DNA of 64,000 bases from Calliopum simillimum (taxonomy: Eukaryota > Arthropoda > Insecta > Diptera > Lauxaniidae), in NCBI GenBank assembly GCA_951812925.1, contig OX638368.1:114661309-114725308 (forward strand). Reading direction: 5' to 3'. The notes under the pieces are model-generated. The model saw only the letters and a list, made by a program, of their open reading frames with translations. It was not told where the DNA came from and did no database searches. This document shows, in pieces, positions 43,501-46,355 of the stretch (position 1 is its first letter; each line of letters begins with the position of its first letter). The translations under genes were made by a program, and so were the position numbers.

Positions 43501-45352
43501 TACTTATAAACAAAAATGCTCAAATTGTTCCAAACTTAAAGTTTCGAAACTAAAATGCGTCAAACTAAAGTTGATCGACACTACATAGCTCAATTGAGCT
43601 CTCAATATATCTATCTTTGTCTCTTAAACATAAACTCTCTCTCTCTTAAATTTGCCGACCACTGAAATAAAGGTTTAGTTGCATGGCCGTTGTTCCTTTG
43701 AATTGAGAGTACTTTCACCTTTGTGAGCATAATTACTCTTTTTTGATCATAACAAATATTAAAATATTGGTTCTGACATTATCAGGCCTATTCTGTAATC
43801 CATGTGGTTTCAATTACTTTTCATTAAAGAGGCTTTTTGATGAAAATGGTGAGACACACGAGAAATAGAATTAGAATCTTTTTTGTGGAGAATTACAGAT
43901 TCTACAAATATTGTTGATTTGCATTAACGAAAAAGTAACCGTTTAGGAAATATAGTTGAAAAACTGCAAAACGCCGAAAATATCGACTTTATCGAATATT
44001 TCCGGAACAGTTACTTTACCGTAAATACTAATCAATATTATTTGTAAAACATGTAATTCTCCACAAAAAAGATTCTGATATTTTTCATCGTTTGACTCAC
44101 CATTTTCATCAAAAAGCCTTCTAAATGAAAAGTAATTGAAACCACACGGATTACGGAACAGGGTTTTATGAATCATATACCGCCTGTTATAAAATTTTTG
44201 TTGTCAAGTTATCCAATATAAAAAATAGTTCTGTTGTCTGTGGTATACATATCACTTGAATGTGTAAACATAAATCCAAACATAGATCGAATACCTATGG
44301 AATCAAAGTTCAAAATAGATATCTGGAGTTGAGCGTTTTCTTTTCAAAATATATCCGTGAAGCGAAAAAGTTAAACATATTCATCAATTTTCTAATGCTT
44401 ATTTTTTGGGGACTTGAACCCAAATTACAATTTAATGTCTGCTTTTGAATGCAGTTTTTTGCATATGAATTTAATTTTTTTTTTTTTTTTTTTTTTTTTC
44501 AAAAAAAAAATACCATATCGACTTTGTTCTTTTGCTGTATTTTCAAATATTTTTACTTTATTTGAACGCTTAACTTTTGATTATCTTAGTTTTGCTCACG
44601 GTAAAAGCTTTTTATATTCTTCTTAACGTTAATTATTAAAATAATTCTATTGTTAGAGTTAAGATTTATTTATCCATAAGACTTTTACGCTTTATTTAAT
44701 TTTAATTAAAACTTTTTTTAATTATTTAATATTTTCAAATAACAATTCATGCACTTAAGGAAACATTGAACATATCTTGTCTTTTCTTGAAAATATTTTT
44801 CCTTTAATGGGAAATCGTTTAGAATGAAAGATTTTCTCATGTAAATGGACGATATATGTACATATAATATAACACTTTTTTTACTTTTTTTTTCTTAATT
44901 TTAATATACTTAAAACTCTCTATTTTCTCTTTCTCTTTTCTTCTCTGTTTAAACAATTTTTTGATATCATCGTTTCTCATCAACACTATACTATTTAATA
45001 TGAAATATAATACAAACACTAACAATACAACAATTTCCACACAAAAAACAAACATTTGGATCGGACCTTTTGGTATTCATAAAAAATCAAAACTTTTTTT
45101 CATTCCTTCAAATATGTCTGGCATTGAAATTGAACTGATAAAAACAAAAAAAAAAAAAATGATCAACATAATTAGGCGACAATGTTGAAGAAGAATAAAC
45201 TAAAAATGAAACGTCGGAATACAGAACCAACAATGGTAGTAGCTGGCTCCGTTATGGGTCCTCAAATGTCATTGGCGTTACAGCCACCACCCGCAGAGGG
45301 TACTGCTGGCGATAGTAATGCAGATAATGCGCCAAATAATACGGATTTCTGA
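1433..45352 (+). CDS. DGKQ: Diacylglycerol kinase theta, 5'-incomplete, spliced gene
   Basis: Phosphorylates diacylglycerol to phosphatidic acid, ending DAG signalling and starting PA signalling at membranes. Sixteen constitutive exons plus two alternative last exons were assembled from GT-AG sites and phase; with the shorter exon 13 the coding sum is 4,625 nt (exon 17b) or 4,673 nt (17a), each a whole number of codons after the first split codon. Domain order is the end of C1-1, C1-2, C1-3, a long Ser/Thr-rich insert, a Ser-rich linker, the RA region, DAGKc (GGDGT) and DAGKa. Three C1 domains plus RA, and linker text such as [19 protein letters not shown], are diagnostic of the theta class. 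The start codon and first C1 half lie left of the window. The long acidic insert and the TE-swollen introns (up to 5.8 kb to the nearer last exon) are unusual. Exon edges are manual calls; no transcript evidence was available. Confidence 0.95.
1691..2020. mobile_element. Foldback MITE (330 bp) in intron 1
   Basis: The left arm beginning AAATGTGGCCGCAAGTATTA at 1691 is the inverted complement of the right arm ending at 2020 (...ACTTGCGGCCACATTT). Arms of about 150 bp surround an A/T-rich centre near 1860 and share an inner GTCATATGCTCTAC stretch. No target duplication is clear. Confidence 0.85.
2189..2291 (+). CDS. DGKQ: DGK theta exon 2: first part of C1-2
   Basis: Enters in phase 0 after tcttaaag and leaves with one extra base before gtaagt. 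It encodes [20 protein letters not shown] and onward, giving the H-X12-C-X2-C start of the second C1 domain, and ends inside the second CxxC pair (HCL|I C). Confidence 0.93.
2396..2502 (+). CDS. DGKQ: DGK theta exon 3: end of C1-2
   Basis: Acceptor ...cgtatcag, donor CAG|gtaaga. It joins in phase to give [20 protein letters not shown], which completes C1-2 with all expected Cys/His ligands. The rest, [18 protein letters not shown], is the linker toward C1-3. The exon ends in phase 0. Confidence 0.93.
2521..3072. mobile_element. Foldback element filling intron 3
   Basis: Starts ACACCGGCACACAAAAAA and ends in its complement (TTTTTTGTGTGCCGGTGT). The arms continue inward for some 200 bp (TGTATTTTGGTGC near 2580 against GCACCAAAATACATA near 2990). 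It occupies about 90% of the 614-nt intron between exons 3 and 4. Related pieces with AAAGTAAGAGTC recur near 7395 and 47990. Open frames here are side products of the inverted repeat. Confidence 0.8.
3117..3201 (+). CDS. DGKQ: DGK theta exon 4: first part of C1-3
   Basis: Acceptor ...aaatttcag, donor ACAG|gtatat. It encodes [20 protein letters not shown] then [11 protein letters not shown]12-C-X2-C of the third C1 domain, with the HHWREGNLP signature of theta-type DGKs. It leaves one base for the next exon. Confidence 0.93.
3450..4150 (-). mobile_element. RTE-like LINE, 3' fragment
   Basis: The minus strand encodes 215 residues (4122-3475): [20 protein letters not shown], a YGCET motif, then [10 protein letters not shown] and [13 protein letters not shown]. 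This is the region C-terminal to the reverse transcriptase of RTE-like LINEs. The element ends in an ATAC-type short tandem tail (3450-3466), as RTE-clade elements do. The EN and RT parts are absent (5' truncation). The element at 61160-63148 may be the complementary part of the same family. Confidence 0.75.
4425..5485 (+). repeat. INE-1/Helentron-like element, copy B
   Basis: Opens with an imperfect hairpin (TACCCTACACCCAGGGTATA), then the dipteran-wide TTCTTGATCAGCGTCACC and GAGTCGACATAGCCAAGTCC segment, GTCCGTCTGGCTGG, and at least four degenerate ~145-bp units starting GCAAGCTCTGA (near 4770, 4920, 5063, 5215). The shared 3' end is GCCAGGCCAAAGGTAACACC. Same orientation and layout as copy C. 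No protein-coding capacity. Confidence 0.65.
5755..5907. mobile_element. Half-copy of a ~375-bp MITE
   Basis: Matches the right arm of the MITE at 43788-44163: shared CCACAAAAAAGATT, GACTCACCATTTTCATCA and GAAACCACACGGATTACGGA. The left arm is missing, so this is a truncated relic. Confidence 0.7.
6253..6453 (+). CDS. DGKQ: DGK theta exon 5: end of C1-3 and linker
   Basis: Acceptor ...ttttcaag, donor TGTC|gtaagt. It encodes [20 protein letters not shown] then TEC, completing C1-3 (C-X2-C-X4-H-X2-C-X7-C), followed by [19 protein letters not shown] and a linker ending VRDYSC. It ends with one base over and joins in phase to exon 6 despite a 5.3-kb intron. Confidence 0.93.
6454..8580. other. 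Intron 5, left part: no recognised element
   Basis: AT-rich. Around 7386-7480 is a dispersed repeat fragment (AAAGTAAGAGTCTAATC ... TTTTCCTG) related to the foldback at 2521. Other frames here look random. Nothing else could be supported. Confidence 0.5.
8586..8942 (+). mobile_element. Internally deleted mariner-like element
   Basis: Terminal inverted repeats TGACTGATAAGTTCCTGAT (8590) and ATTTATCAGTCGAT-type sequence (8926-8941) surround a short frame from 8734 reading [20 protein letters not shown], typical of the N-terminal helix-turn-helix of a mariner transposase. The catalytic part is gone. Confidence 0.65.
8990..9480 (-). pseudogene. Possible degenerate transposase fragment
   Basis: The minus strand near 9110-9050 reads [10 protein letters not shown] followed by broken frames, resembling the [11 protein letters not shown] third-acid motif of Tc1/mariner-related transposases. 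Several stops and frameshifts follow. Weak, and it could be chance. Confidence 0.3.
10126..10985 (+). repeat. INE-1/Helentron-like element, copy C
   Basis: Same order as copy B: imperfect hairpin near 10128 (TACCCTTCACCGGGGGTGCA), TTCTTGATCAGCGTCACC, GTGTCGATATAGCC, then ~120-145-bp units each beginning GCAAGCTCTGA or close to it (near 10457, 10594, 10734, 10858) and containing GGGCGTGGCAC. It ends GCCAGGCCAAATGTTGCACC. Confidence 0.65.
10986..11343. other. Intron 5 sequence, no recognised element
   Basis: AT-rich, with GGGCCCATTTTTG-like motifs (near 11035 and 11133) and short direct repeats of AAAACTTTT (near 11190-11290). No coding frame that I can support. Confidence 0.4.
11344..11563. 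mobile_element. MITE, 220 bp (copy 1)
   Basis: Ends are inverted: GAGGAGTGATTTTTCAAAAG at the left, CTTTTGAAAAATCACTCCCC at the right. The core GTAAACTTTTCGTGAAAA and AACAAAGTATCAGGCAAATA recurs in reverse orientation in the copy at 38243-38503. It lies 160 bp before exon 6. Confidence 0.8.
11726..13525 (+). CDS. DGKQ: DGK theta exon 6: 600-codon Ser/Thr/Asp-rich insert
   Basis: Acceptor ...ttatttag; the first codon is completed by the last C of exon 5 and the 1,800-nt exon stays open to the donor at 13526 (AGAG|gtgaat). It encodes a low-complexity segment of Ser/Thr runs, Thr-Thr-Thr tracts, a [13 protein letters not shown] acidic block (codons near 13240-13290) and basic clusters such as RRRSKRS near the end. 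No folded domain is recognisable. It sits between C1-3 and the RA region, where other theta kinases have a much shorter linker as I recall. Its length and composition suggest disordered, phosphorylation-prone sequence (inference). Reading past the donor reaches a TAG within four codons, so an unspliced form would end ...RRGEC. Confidence 0.85.
13526..16860. other. Intron 6, left part: no gene seen
   Basis: AT-rich, with no supported coding sequence. An INE-1-like scrap (GGTCAGCGTCGCTTCCAAGG ... GTCCGTTTGTCTGTCC) lies at 15150-15210. Weak palindromic sequence with AAGCCTGCAAAGACTCGTAA occurs near 16525-16575. The remaining frames look random. Confidence 0.45.
16861..16975 (+). pseudogene. Duplicated fragment of DGK theta exon 8 with its 3' splice site
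   Basis: Positions 16871-16964 repeat 19137-19230 with no mismatch that I can find: about 50 nt of intron ending ttttgcag plus the first 44 nt of exon 8 ([15 protein letters not shown]). The block is flanked by the 11-mer TGCATGTATTT at 16861-16871 and 16965-16975, like a target-site duplication. Spliced from exon 6 (also phase 1) it would read in frame and stop at TAA 16983-16985. Intron is included, so it was not copied from spliced mRNA. It could be a rare pseudo-exon, inert, or an assembly artefact. Confidence 0.85.
17601..17684 (-). other. tRNA-like segment with A- and B-box matches
   Basis: The minus strand has TAGCCTAGTTG (A-box-like) and GAGTTCGACTC (B-box-like), and CTGAG-TTCGACT-CTCGG folds as a T arm. 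The expected acceptor stem does not pair (3' CCGGGCT has no partner), so this is a tRNA-derived or SINE-like relic rather than a working tRNA gene. Confidence 0.5.
18007..18017 (+). promoter_or_regulatory. Perfect B-box sequence in the same element
   Basis: GGTTCGAATCC is an exact match to the RNA polymerase III internal B box, here on the opposite strand to the segment at 17601. No matching A box or tRNA fold is evident upstream. Confidence 0.4.
18902..19114 (+). CDS. DGKQ: DGK theta exon 7: Ser-rich linker and charged tail
   Basis: Acceptor ...tttatag, donor ATTG|gtatgt; it starts and ends in phase 1. It encodes [20 protein letters not shown], a theta-class signature, then a Gly/Ser stretch and a strongly charged run ([16 protein letters not shown]) leading to the RA region. 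Because both ends are phase 1 it could be skipped without a frameshift. Confidence 0.92.
19187..19323 (+). CDS. DGKQ: DGK theta exon 8: start of RA region
   Basis: Acceptor ...ttttgcag, donor ATG|gtaagt, ends in phase 0. It encodes [20 protein letters not shown] then [20 protein letters not shown], the first strands and helix of the Ras-association-type ubiquitin-like fold. Its 5' part is duplicated at 16871-16964. Confidence 0.93.
19576..20859 (+). mobile_element. Full-length mariner with inactivated transposase
   Basis: 1,284 bp flanked by TA (19574-19575 and 20860-20861). The TIRs begin CGTAGGCTGCTATATA and CGTGGGCTGCTATATA, followed by TTTCTGGCCTAG in both. This length is normal for mariner. 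The element lies inside the solo LTR, so it is the youngest layer of this nest. Confidence 0.9.
19744..20792 (+). pseudogene. Mariner transposase (D,D34D), frameshifted
   Basis: The N-terminal HTH reads [20 protein letters not shown] then [20 protein letters not shown]. Catalytic blocks TGDESW, HHDN and [14 protein letters not shown] keep all three Asp residues. At least two frameshifts (near 19885 and 20300-20335), two would-be stops just after 19885, and a TGA at 20722 near the C-terminus break the frame, so no active enzyme is expected. Family guess: mellifera/capitata-type mariner; not tested. Confidence 0.9.
21170..21497. repeat. Four-fold CTGATTTATTATCGGGC repeat within the LTR
   Basis: The 17-mer occurs at 21170, 21235 and 21481 exactly, and at 21406 with two changes; a degenerate fifth lies near 21029. 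Between copies 2 and 4 is a ~20-bp-stem hairpin (TTATTCCGCTTACTA ... TAGTAAGCGGAATAA, 21359-21404). Spacing is irregular, so it is not a satellite or CRISPR. Confidence 0.8.
22039..22325 (+). CDS. DGKQ: DGK theta exon 9: RA region, middle
   Basis: Acceptor ...ttgttttag, donor TACAG|gtatga. It encodes [20 protein letters not shown], then a second beta-grasp-like stretch including [20 protein letters not shown] and [20 protein letters not shown]. It leaves two bases. A frame continuing past the donor stays open briefly but departs from family sequence, so the donor is preferred. Confidence 0.92.
22528..22797. repeat. Degenerate minisatellite in intron 9
   Basis: About six diverged units of the form AAAATCGGTAAAAGTCCAAA ... 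TATCGAAA(T/C)ACATCT, roughly 40-55 bp each. Non-coding; it lies between exons 9 and 10. Confidence 0.7.
23199..23520 (+). CDS. DGKQ: DGK theta exon 10: RA end and pre-catalytic segment
   Basis: Acceptor ...ttctaaag, donor GCG|gtaagt. It encodes [40 protein letters not shown] and [20 protein letters not shown], a segment very strongly conserved in theta kinases. It ends in phase 0. The true frame begins 5' of the first in-frame Met, so the exon is longer than an ATG-initiated frame would suggest. Confidence 0.95.
23597..23826 (+). CDS. DGKQ: DGK theta exon 11: start of DAGKc catalytic domain
   Basis: Acceptor ...ttccatag, donor CCTGG|gtaagt. It encodes [20 protein letters not shown], then [20 protein letters not shown], the first beta-strand and VNxKSGG loop of the DAGKc fold, and [16 protein letters not shown]. 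It leaves two bases. Confidence 0.95.
23866..25617. mobile_element. Large foldback element (two ~830-bp arms) in intron 11
   Basis: Ends CACTATGCAAC and GTTGCATAGTG, each flanked by TTA (23863-23865 and 25618-25620). The left arm (23866-24694) and right arm (24783-25617) are inverted copies throughout, by eye over 90% alike; for example TCGAGATATCGGTCATTTTC on the left against its complement near 25490. Mirror frames sharing FKNRLKK and CWRKTTR text show the arms match. An 80-bp piggyBac-like insert sits at the centre. As an intron of DGK theta it would be transcribed as a long hairpin. Confidence 0.9.
24699..24778. mobile_element. 80-bp piggyBac-like mini-MITE at the foldback centre
   Basis: CCCTCTAAAACCC at the left and GGGTCTTAGAGGG at the right, flanked on both sides by TTAA (24695-24698, 24779-24782), the piggyBac target signature. 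Inside is a second small palindrome around CCCCCACAT / ATGTGGGGGG. Confidence 0.65.
25781..26974. mobile_element. Non-autonomous DNA element with ~105-bp TIRs
   Basis: GGCCGGGTCAATTTG at the left and AATTTGACCCGGCC at the right. The repeats continue through AAAGAGTATAGCAACAAAA and CCCAAGAAACCATGGGTCTA, about 105 bp. The interior (26060-26760) holds inverted GTGTACCTTGGNCC motifs (26072, 26422, 26730), possibly another element nested inside. No transposase. Confidence 0.8.
26985..27378. other. Intron 11, right end
   Basis: AT-rich with a GC-richer stretch (27040-27240: GGAACGAAGCGAAACGGACG...). It looks like TE or LTR debris but I cannot assign it. It ends in the exon 12 acceptor. Confidence 0.35.
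27379..27527 (+). CDS. DGKQ: DGK theta exon 12: GGDGT nucleotide-binding motif
   Basis: Acceptor ...ctatacag, donor ACTG|gtatgt. It encodes [20 protein letters not shown] then [12 protein letters not shown] and [14 protein letters not shown] is the signature ATP-binding motif of DAG kinases, and PLGTGND completes the glycine-rich site with exon 13. Confidence 0.96.
27596..27865 (+). CDS. DGKQ: DGK theta exon 13: end of DAGKc, two possible donors
   Basis: Acceptor ...ttcttaag. It encodes [40 protein letters not shown] and a Lys/Pro-rich end. A strong donor (ACTG|gtaaga) ends the exon at 27775; a weaker one (TCAG|gtcatt) ends it at 27865. Both leave one base, so both join exon 14 in frame; the longer form adds 30 residues, Lys-, Gln- and His-rich ([20 protein letters not shown]...). 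The extra stretch has no stop. Confidence 0.93.
28754..28912. mobile_element. Small foldback MITE in intron 13
   Basis: GTGACTTGGTCTATGAAAAG at the left and CTTTTCATAGACCAAGTCAC at the right are exact complements; the pairing extends into GCTTACGTG / CACGTAAGC. Confidence 0.85.
29186..29812. mobile_element. Putative DNA element with imperfect TIRs
   Basis: ATATGGGACGTTCTCTGTCA on the left against the complement of TGACAAAAAACGACCCATAT on the right. Subterminal AAATGGTGGCTTAAG and its partner (CTTGAGCCGCCATTTTT region) also face each other. No coding potential. Confidence 0.6.
30374..31259 (+). mobile_element. Tc1-like element, internally deleted
   Basis: CAGTCTGTTACATGAGAGCG at the left and CGCTCTTATGTAACAGACTG at the right, flanked by TA (30372-30373, 31260-31261). 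886 bp is short for Tc1 (usually 1.3-1.6 kb); the DNA-binding part of the transposase is missing. The TIRs differ by one base over the first ~27. Confidence 0.93.
30526..31150 (+). pseudogene. Tc1-family transposase remnant (DD34E)
   Basis: Reads [37 protein letters not shown], then after a stop (near 30820) [20 protein letters not shown] and [10 protein letters not shown]. The acids FTDE, QEDND and NPIE are all present. A further frameshift near 30975 breaks the C-terminus. No paired-like N-terminal domain precedes it. Confidence 0.9.
31741..31856. repeat. Pentanucleotide microsatellite (TAGAA)n
   Basis: About thirteen perfect TAGAA/GAATA units, then a run of GAACA variants (31812-31838), then degenerate units. 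Confidence 0.95.
32449..32737 (+). CDS. DGKQ: DGK theta exon 14: DAGKa accessory domain
   Basis: Acceptor ...aactatag, donor TTGAG|gtaact. It encodes [40 protein letters not shown] and [20 protein letters not shown], the classic DAGKa accessory-lobe text, and ends LNIL with two bases left. Confidence 0.96.
32819..32975 (+). CDS. DGKQ: DGK theta exon 15: DAGKa continued
   Basis: Acceptor ...tttttaatag, donor CAG|gtaagc. Joining gives [20 protein letters not shown], then [20 protein letters not shown] and IRTAMRIAQ. It ends in phase 0 and is conserved with other DAG kinases. Confidence 0.96.
33145..33252 (+). CDS. DGKQ: DGK theta exon 16: end of DAGKa
   Basis: Acceptor ...ccattacag, donor AAG|gtacgt, 36 codons in phase 0. 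It encodes [20 protein letters not shown] then [16 protein letters not shown]. The QVDGEPW motif closes the DAGKa lobe. This is the last constitutive exon; it must splice to 39079 or 45176. Confidence 0.96.
33253..34430. other. Intron 16, left part: nothing recognised
   Basis: AT-rich intron between exon 16 and the first alternative last exon. No supported coding sequence or paired terminal repeat found here. Confidence 0.4.
34436..35435. mobile_element. Putative DNA element with subterminal GCCATTTG/TTGCCAAC repeats
   Basis: TCGCCATTTGTGTGG...TTGCCAACAAAAA at the left faces the complement at the right (TTTTTGGTTGGCAAC...CAAATGGCGA). Internally, two ~250-bp blocks with GGGT(C/T)GCCA then T-runs repeat directly. 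TIR pairing is interrupted; boundaries are approximate. Confidence 0.5.
36180..37368. mobile_element. DNA element with ~170-bp TIRs in intron 16
   Basis: Left: GACGCCA, ATGCAAAATATGAGTACCG, CTGAGCTCAAATTCTT, GACCCCAAG, AAGAAAGTGGATGT, TACCCCCTGC. The right arm carries the complements of each in reverse order (ACTCAAATTTTGCAT, AAGAATATGAGCTCAG, CTTGGGGTC, ACATCCCCTTTCTT, GGGTAGGGGG). No transposase frame. Confidence 0.8.
38243..38503. mobile_element. MITE, 261 bp (copy 2, inverted)
   Basis: GAGAAGTGATTTTTCAAAAG at the left, CTTTTGAAAAATAACTCCTC at the right. Its core is the reverse complement of copy 1 (11344-11563) plus about 40 extra bp. It lies 575 bp before exon 17a. Confidence 0.8.
39079..39303 (+). 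CDS. DGKQ: DGK theta alternative last exon 17a
   Basis: Acceptor ...aattaatatag, phase 0; encodes 74 residues from [20 protein letters not shown], then a Ser/Thr/Ala stretch, a five-Gln run and a TAG stop. The first 20 nt are nearly identical to those of exon 17b, so the two exons share ancestry. The acceptor has no pyrimidine tract; a run of about 15 A lies some 35 nt upstream. The tail then diverges completely from 17b. An AATAAA follows at 39559. Confidence 0.85.
   Translation, partial: ATMLKKTKSKRRLTEPHISPAVMSLSATSTASAASLHGSTSTDHPQQQQQHKQNLSNTQAAPENGDRDKEPVGT
39559..39564 (+). promoter_or_regulatory. Candidate poly(A) signal for the 17a isoform
   Basis: AATAAA lies 256 nt after the 17a stop codon and would fit transcript ends for the shorter gene form. 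In AT-rich DNA such hexamers also occur by chance. Confidence 0.45.
39565..40338. other. Between the alternative last exons: nothing recognised
   Basis: AT-rich non-coding sequence after the putative 17a poly(A) signal, up to the outer mariner. No supported feature. Confidence 0.4.
40439..41447 (-). mobile_element. Inner mariner-like element
   Basis: Exact 24-bp TIRs: CTACATGCTTCAAAAAGTCC at 40439 and GGACTTTTTGAAGCATGTAG ending at 41447, both flanked by TA (40437-40438, 41448-41449). 1,009 bp; the N-terminal transposase part is missing. Confidence 0.92.
40503..41300 (-). pseudogene. Inner mariner transposase, catalytic part, mutated
   Basis: Minus-strand frames 41272-40910 and 40967-40503: [40 protein letters not shown], then [12 protein letters not shown] and [11 protein letters not shown]. 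The second catalytic Asp of the HHDN box is Asn (HHNN), and a frameshift separates the two halves near 40930. Inactive by both criteria. Confidence 0.9.
41640..41997 (-). pseudogene. Outer mariner transposase N-terminus
   Basis: Reads [20 protein letters not shown] then [13 protein letters not shown], the HTH and linker of a mariner transposase, and stops after TELAG. Downstream [15 protein letters not shown] text is in a broken frame. It belongs to a different mariner lineage from the inner element. Confidence 0.75.
42533..42663. mobile_element. Short palindromic MITE (copy 1)
   Basis: GGGTATTTCTTAAAACGTGT at the left faces ACACATTTTAAGGAATACC at the right, with GTAAAAGCCTC / GAGGCTTTTAC inside. 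Related to 46263-46355. Confidence 0.75.
43788..44163. mobile_element. MITE, ~375 bp
   Basis: CTGTAATCCATGTGGTTTCA and GAAACCACACGGATTACGGA are inverted ends, and the arms stay paired through AATCTTTTTTGTGGAGAATTA and its complement. A truncated relative lies at 5755-5907. Confidence 0.85.
45176..45352 (+). CDS. DGKQ: DGK theta last exon 17b, probably the canonical C-terminus
   Basis: Acceptor ...cataattag, phase 0; encodes 58 residues: [20 protein letters not shown], then [20 protein letters not shown] and an acidic/Asn end, TGA stop. The ATMLKK...KRR.TEP basic motif matches what I recall of theta-kinase C-termini better than 17a does, so this is likely the ancestral exon. As with 17a, the acceptor lacks a pyrimidine tract and is preceded by an A-run (about 14 A). 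Confidence 0.88.
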   Translation, partial: ATMLKKNKLKMKRRNTEPTMVVAGSVMGPQMSLALQPPPAEGTAGDSNADNAPNNTDF

Positions 45353-46090
45353 ATATGGTATAGTGAGCGATTAATTTAACGTGCTAATTTAAATGAAGTG
45401 TATAATATTGTTTACTAGATTATAAGGATATTCAAAGAGAAAAAAACGACCCCATTTATATTGCACACACTGTGATGCTTAAAAGTACGGATTTACTAAT
45501 TTACATTTTTGTATAGGCAGTTTTCTGATGAGTATCGTACGACAAGCTTTTAACTAAAACTGTAGTAACATCGGCATAAGGCAAATTCAAGGAAAAATGA
45601 AAATCAAAATCCAAATCAAAATTCCAAACCAATAATAAATTGCATAAGCATATGTGAAAATACATATGTTAATATAATAATAAAACAAATATAAACACTA
45701 CATAATACTAAACACAATCAGGGAAGTTTTCTGAATATGCATACAAACAGATTAAGCTTTTGATGAAATTTTAACTGGCAAATCGAAAAACGCTGTCAAT
45801 TAAGGACTTCAGCCAGATAAGTTTTAAATGAATGTTGCGAAAGTGGCCCTAAAGCGCCAACAAATGTGACCTATTATTTGTAACGTTACCTTAGCGTATC
45901 CAATGATAACAGCCAATGAATAAAAAAAGTTTGTACAAAGTACTGCAAGAAAAGTAAGCCTTTAACTGTTAAAAGTATTTCATTTGATTCGTTTTTATTC
46001 CAGAATACATATATACTTTGACCTATTTTTTGTTGTAATTGAAAAAAAAAAATAATTTTTGTTATTCAATAAACCCCAAATTTTAAAGCC
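45353..46090 (+). other. Probable 3' UTR of the 17b isoform
   Basis: AT-rich non-coding sequence directly after the stop. AATAAA hexamers occur at 45634-45639 and near 46070. The true end cannot be set without transcript data. Confidence 0.5.
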
Positions 46091-46262
46091 TCCAATAAAA
46101 ATATATACAATTAACTTTATTTAAATAAGTGCGTTAAGCTAAAATTGCTCATATTCAAAAGAAAATATAAAGAAAAAACAAATGAAAATTGTTGTAAGAA
46201 CAAAACAAGCATTGAAGATACTGTGCAGATCAGATATTATATTAAATAGAAGAAAGCATTAA

Positions 46263-46355
46263 GGGTATTTCACAAAACATGTAAGTCCCTCGAAAACTTT
46301 GAAAATTTGTAAATTTGTTTACAAGGGACTTACACATTTTTTGACTTGGATATTC
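46263..46355. mobile_element. Short palindromic MITE (copy 2)
   Basis: GGGTATTTCACAAAACATGT ... GTAAGTCCCTCG facing CAAGGGACTTACACATTTT and GGATATTCC. Same plan as copy 1 at 42533 with a different arm centre. Confidence 0.65.
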
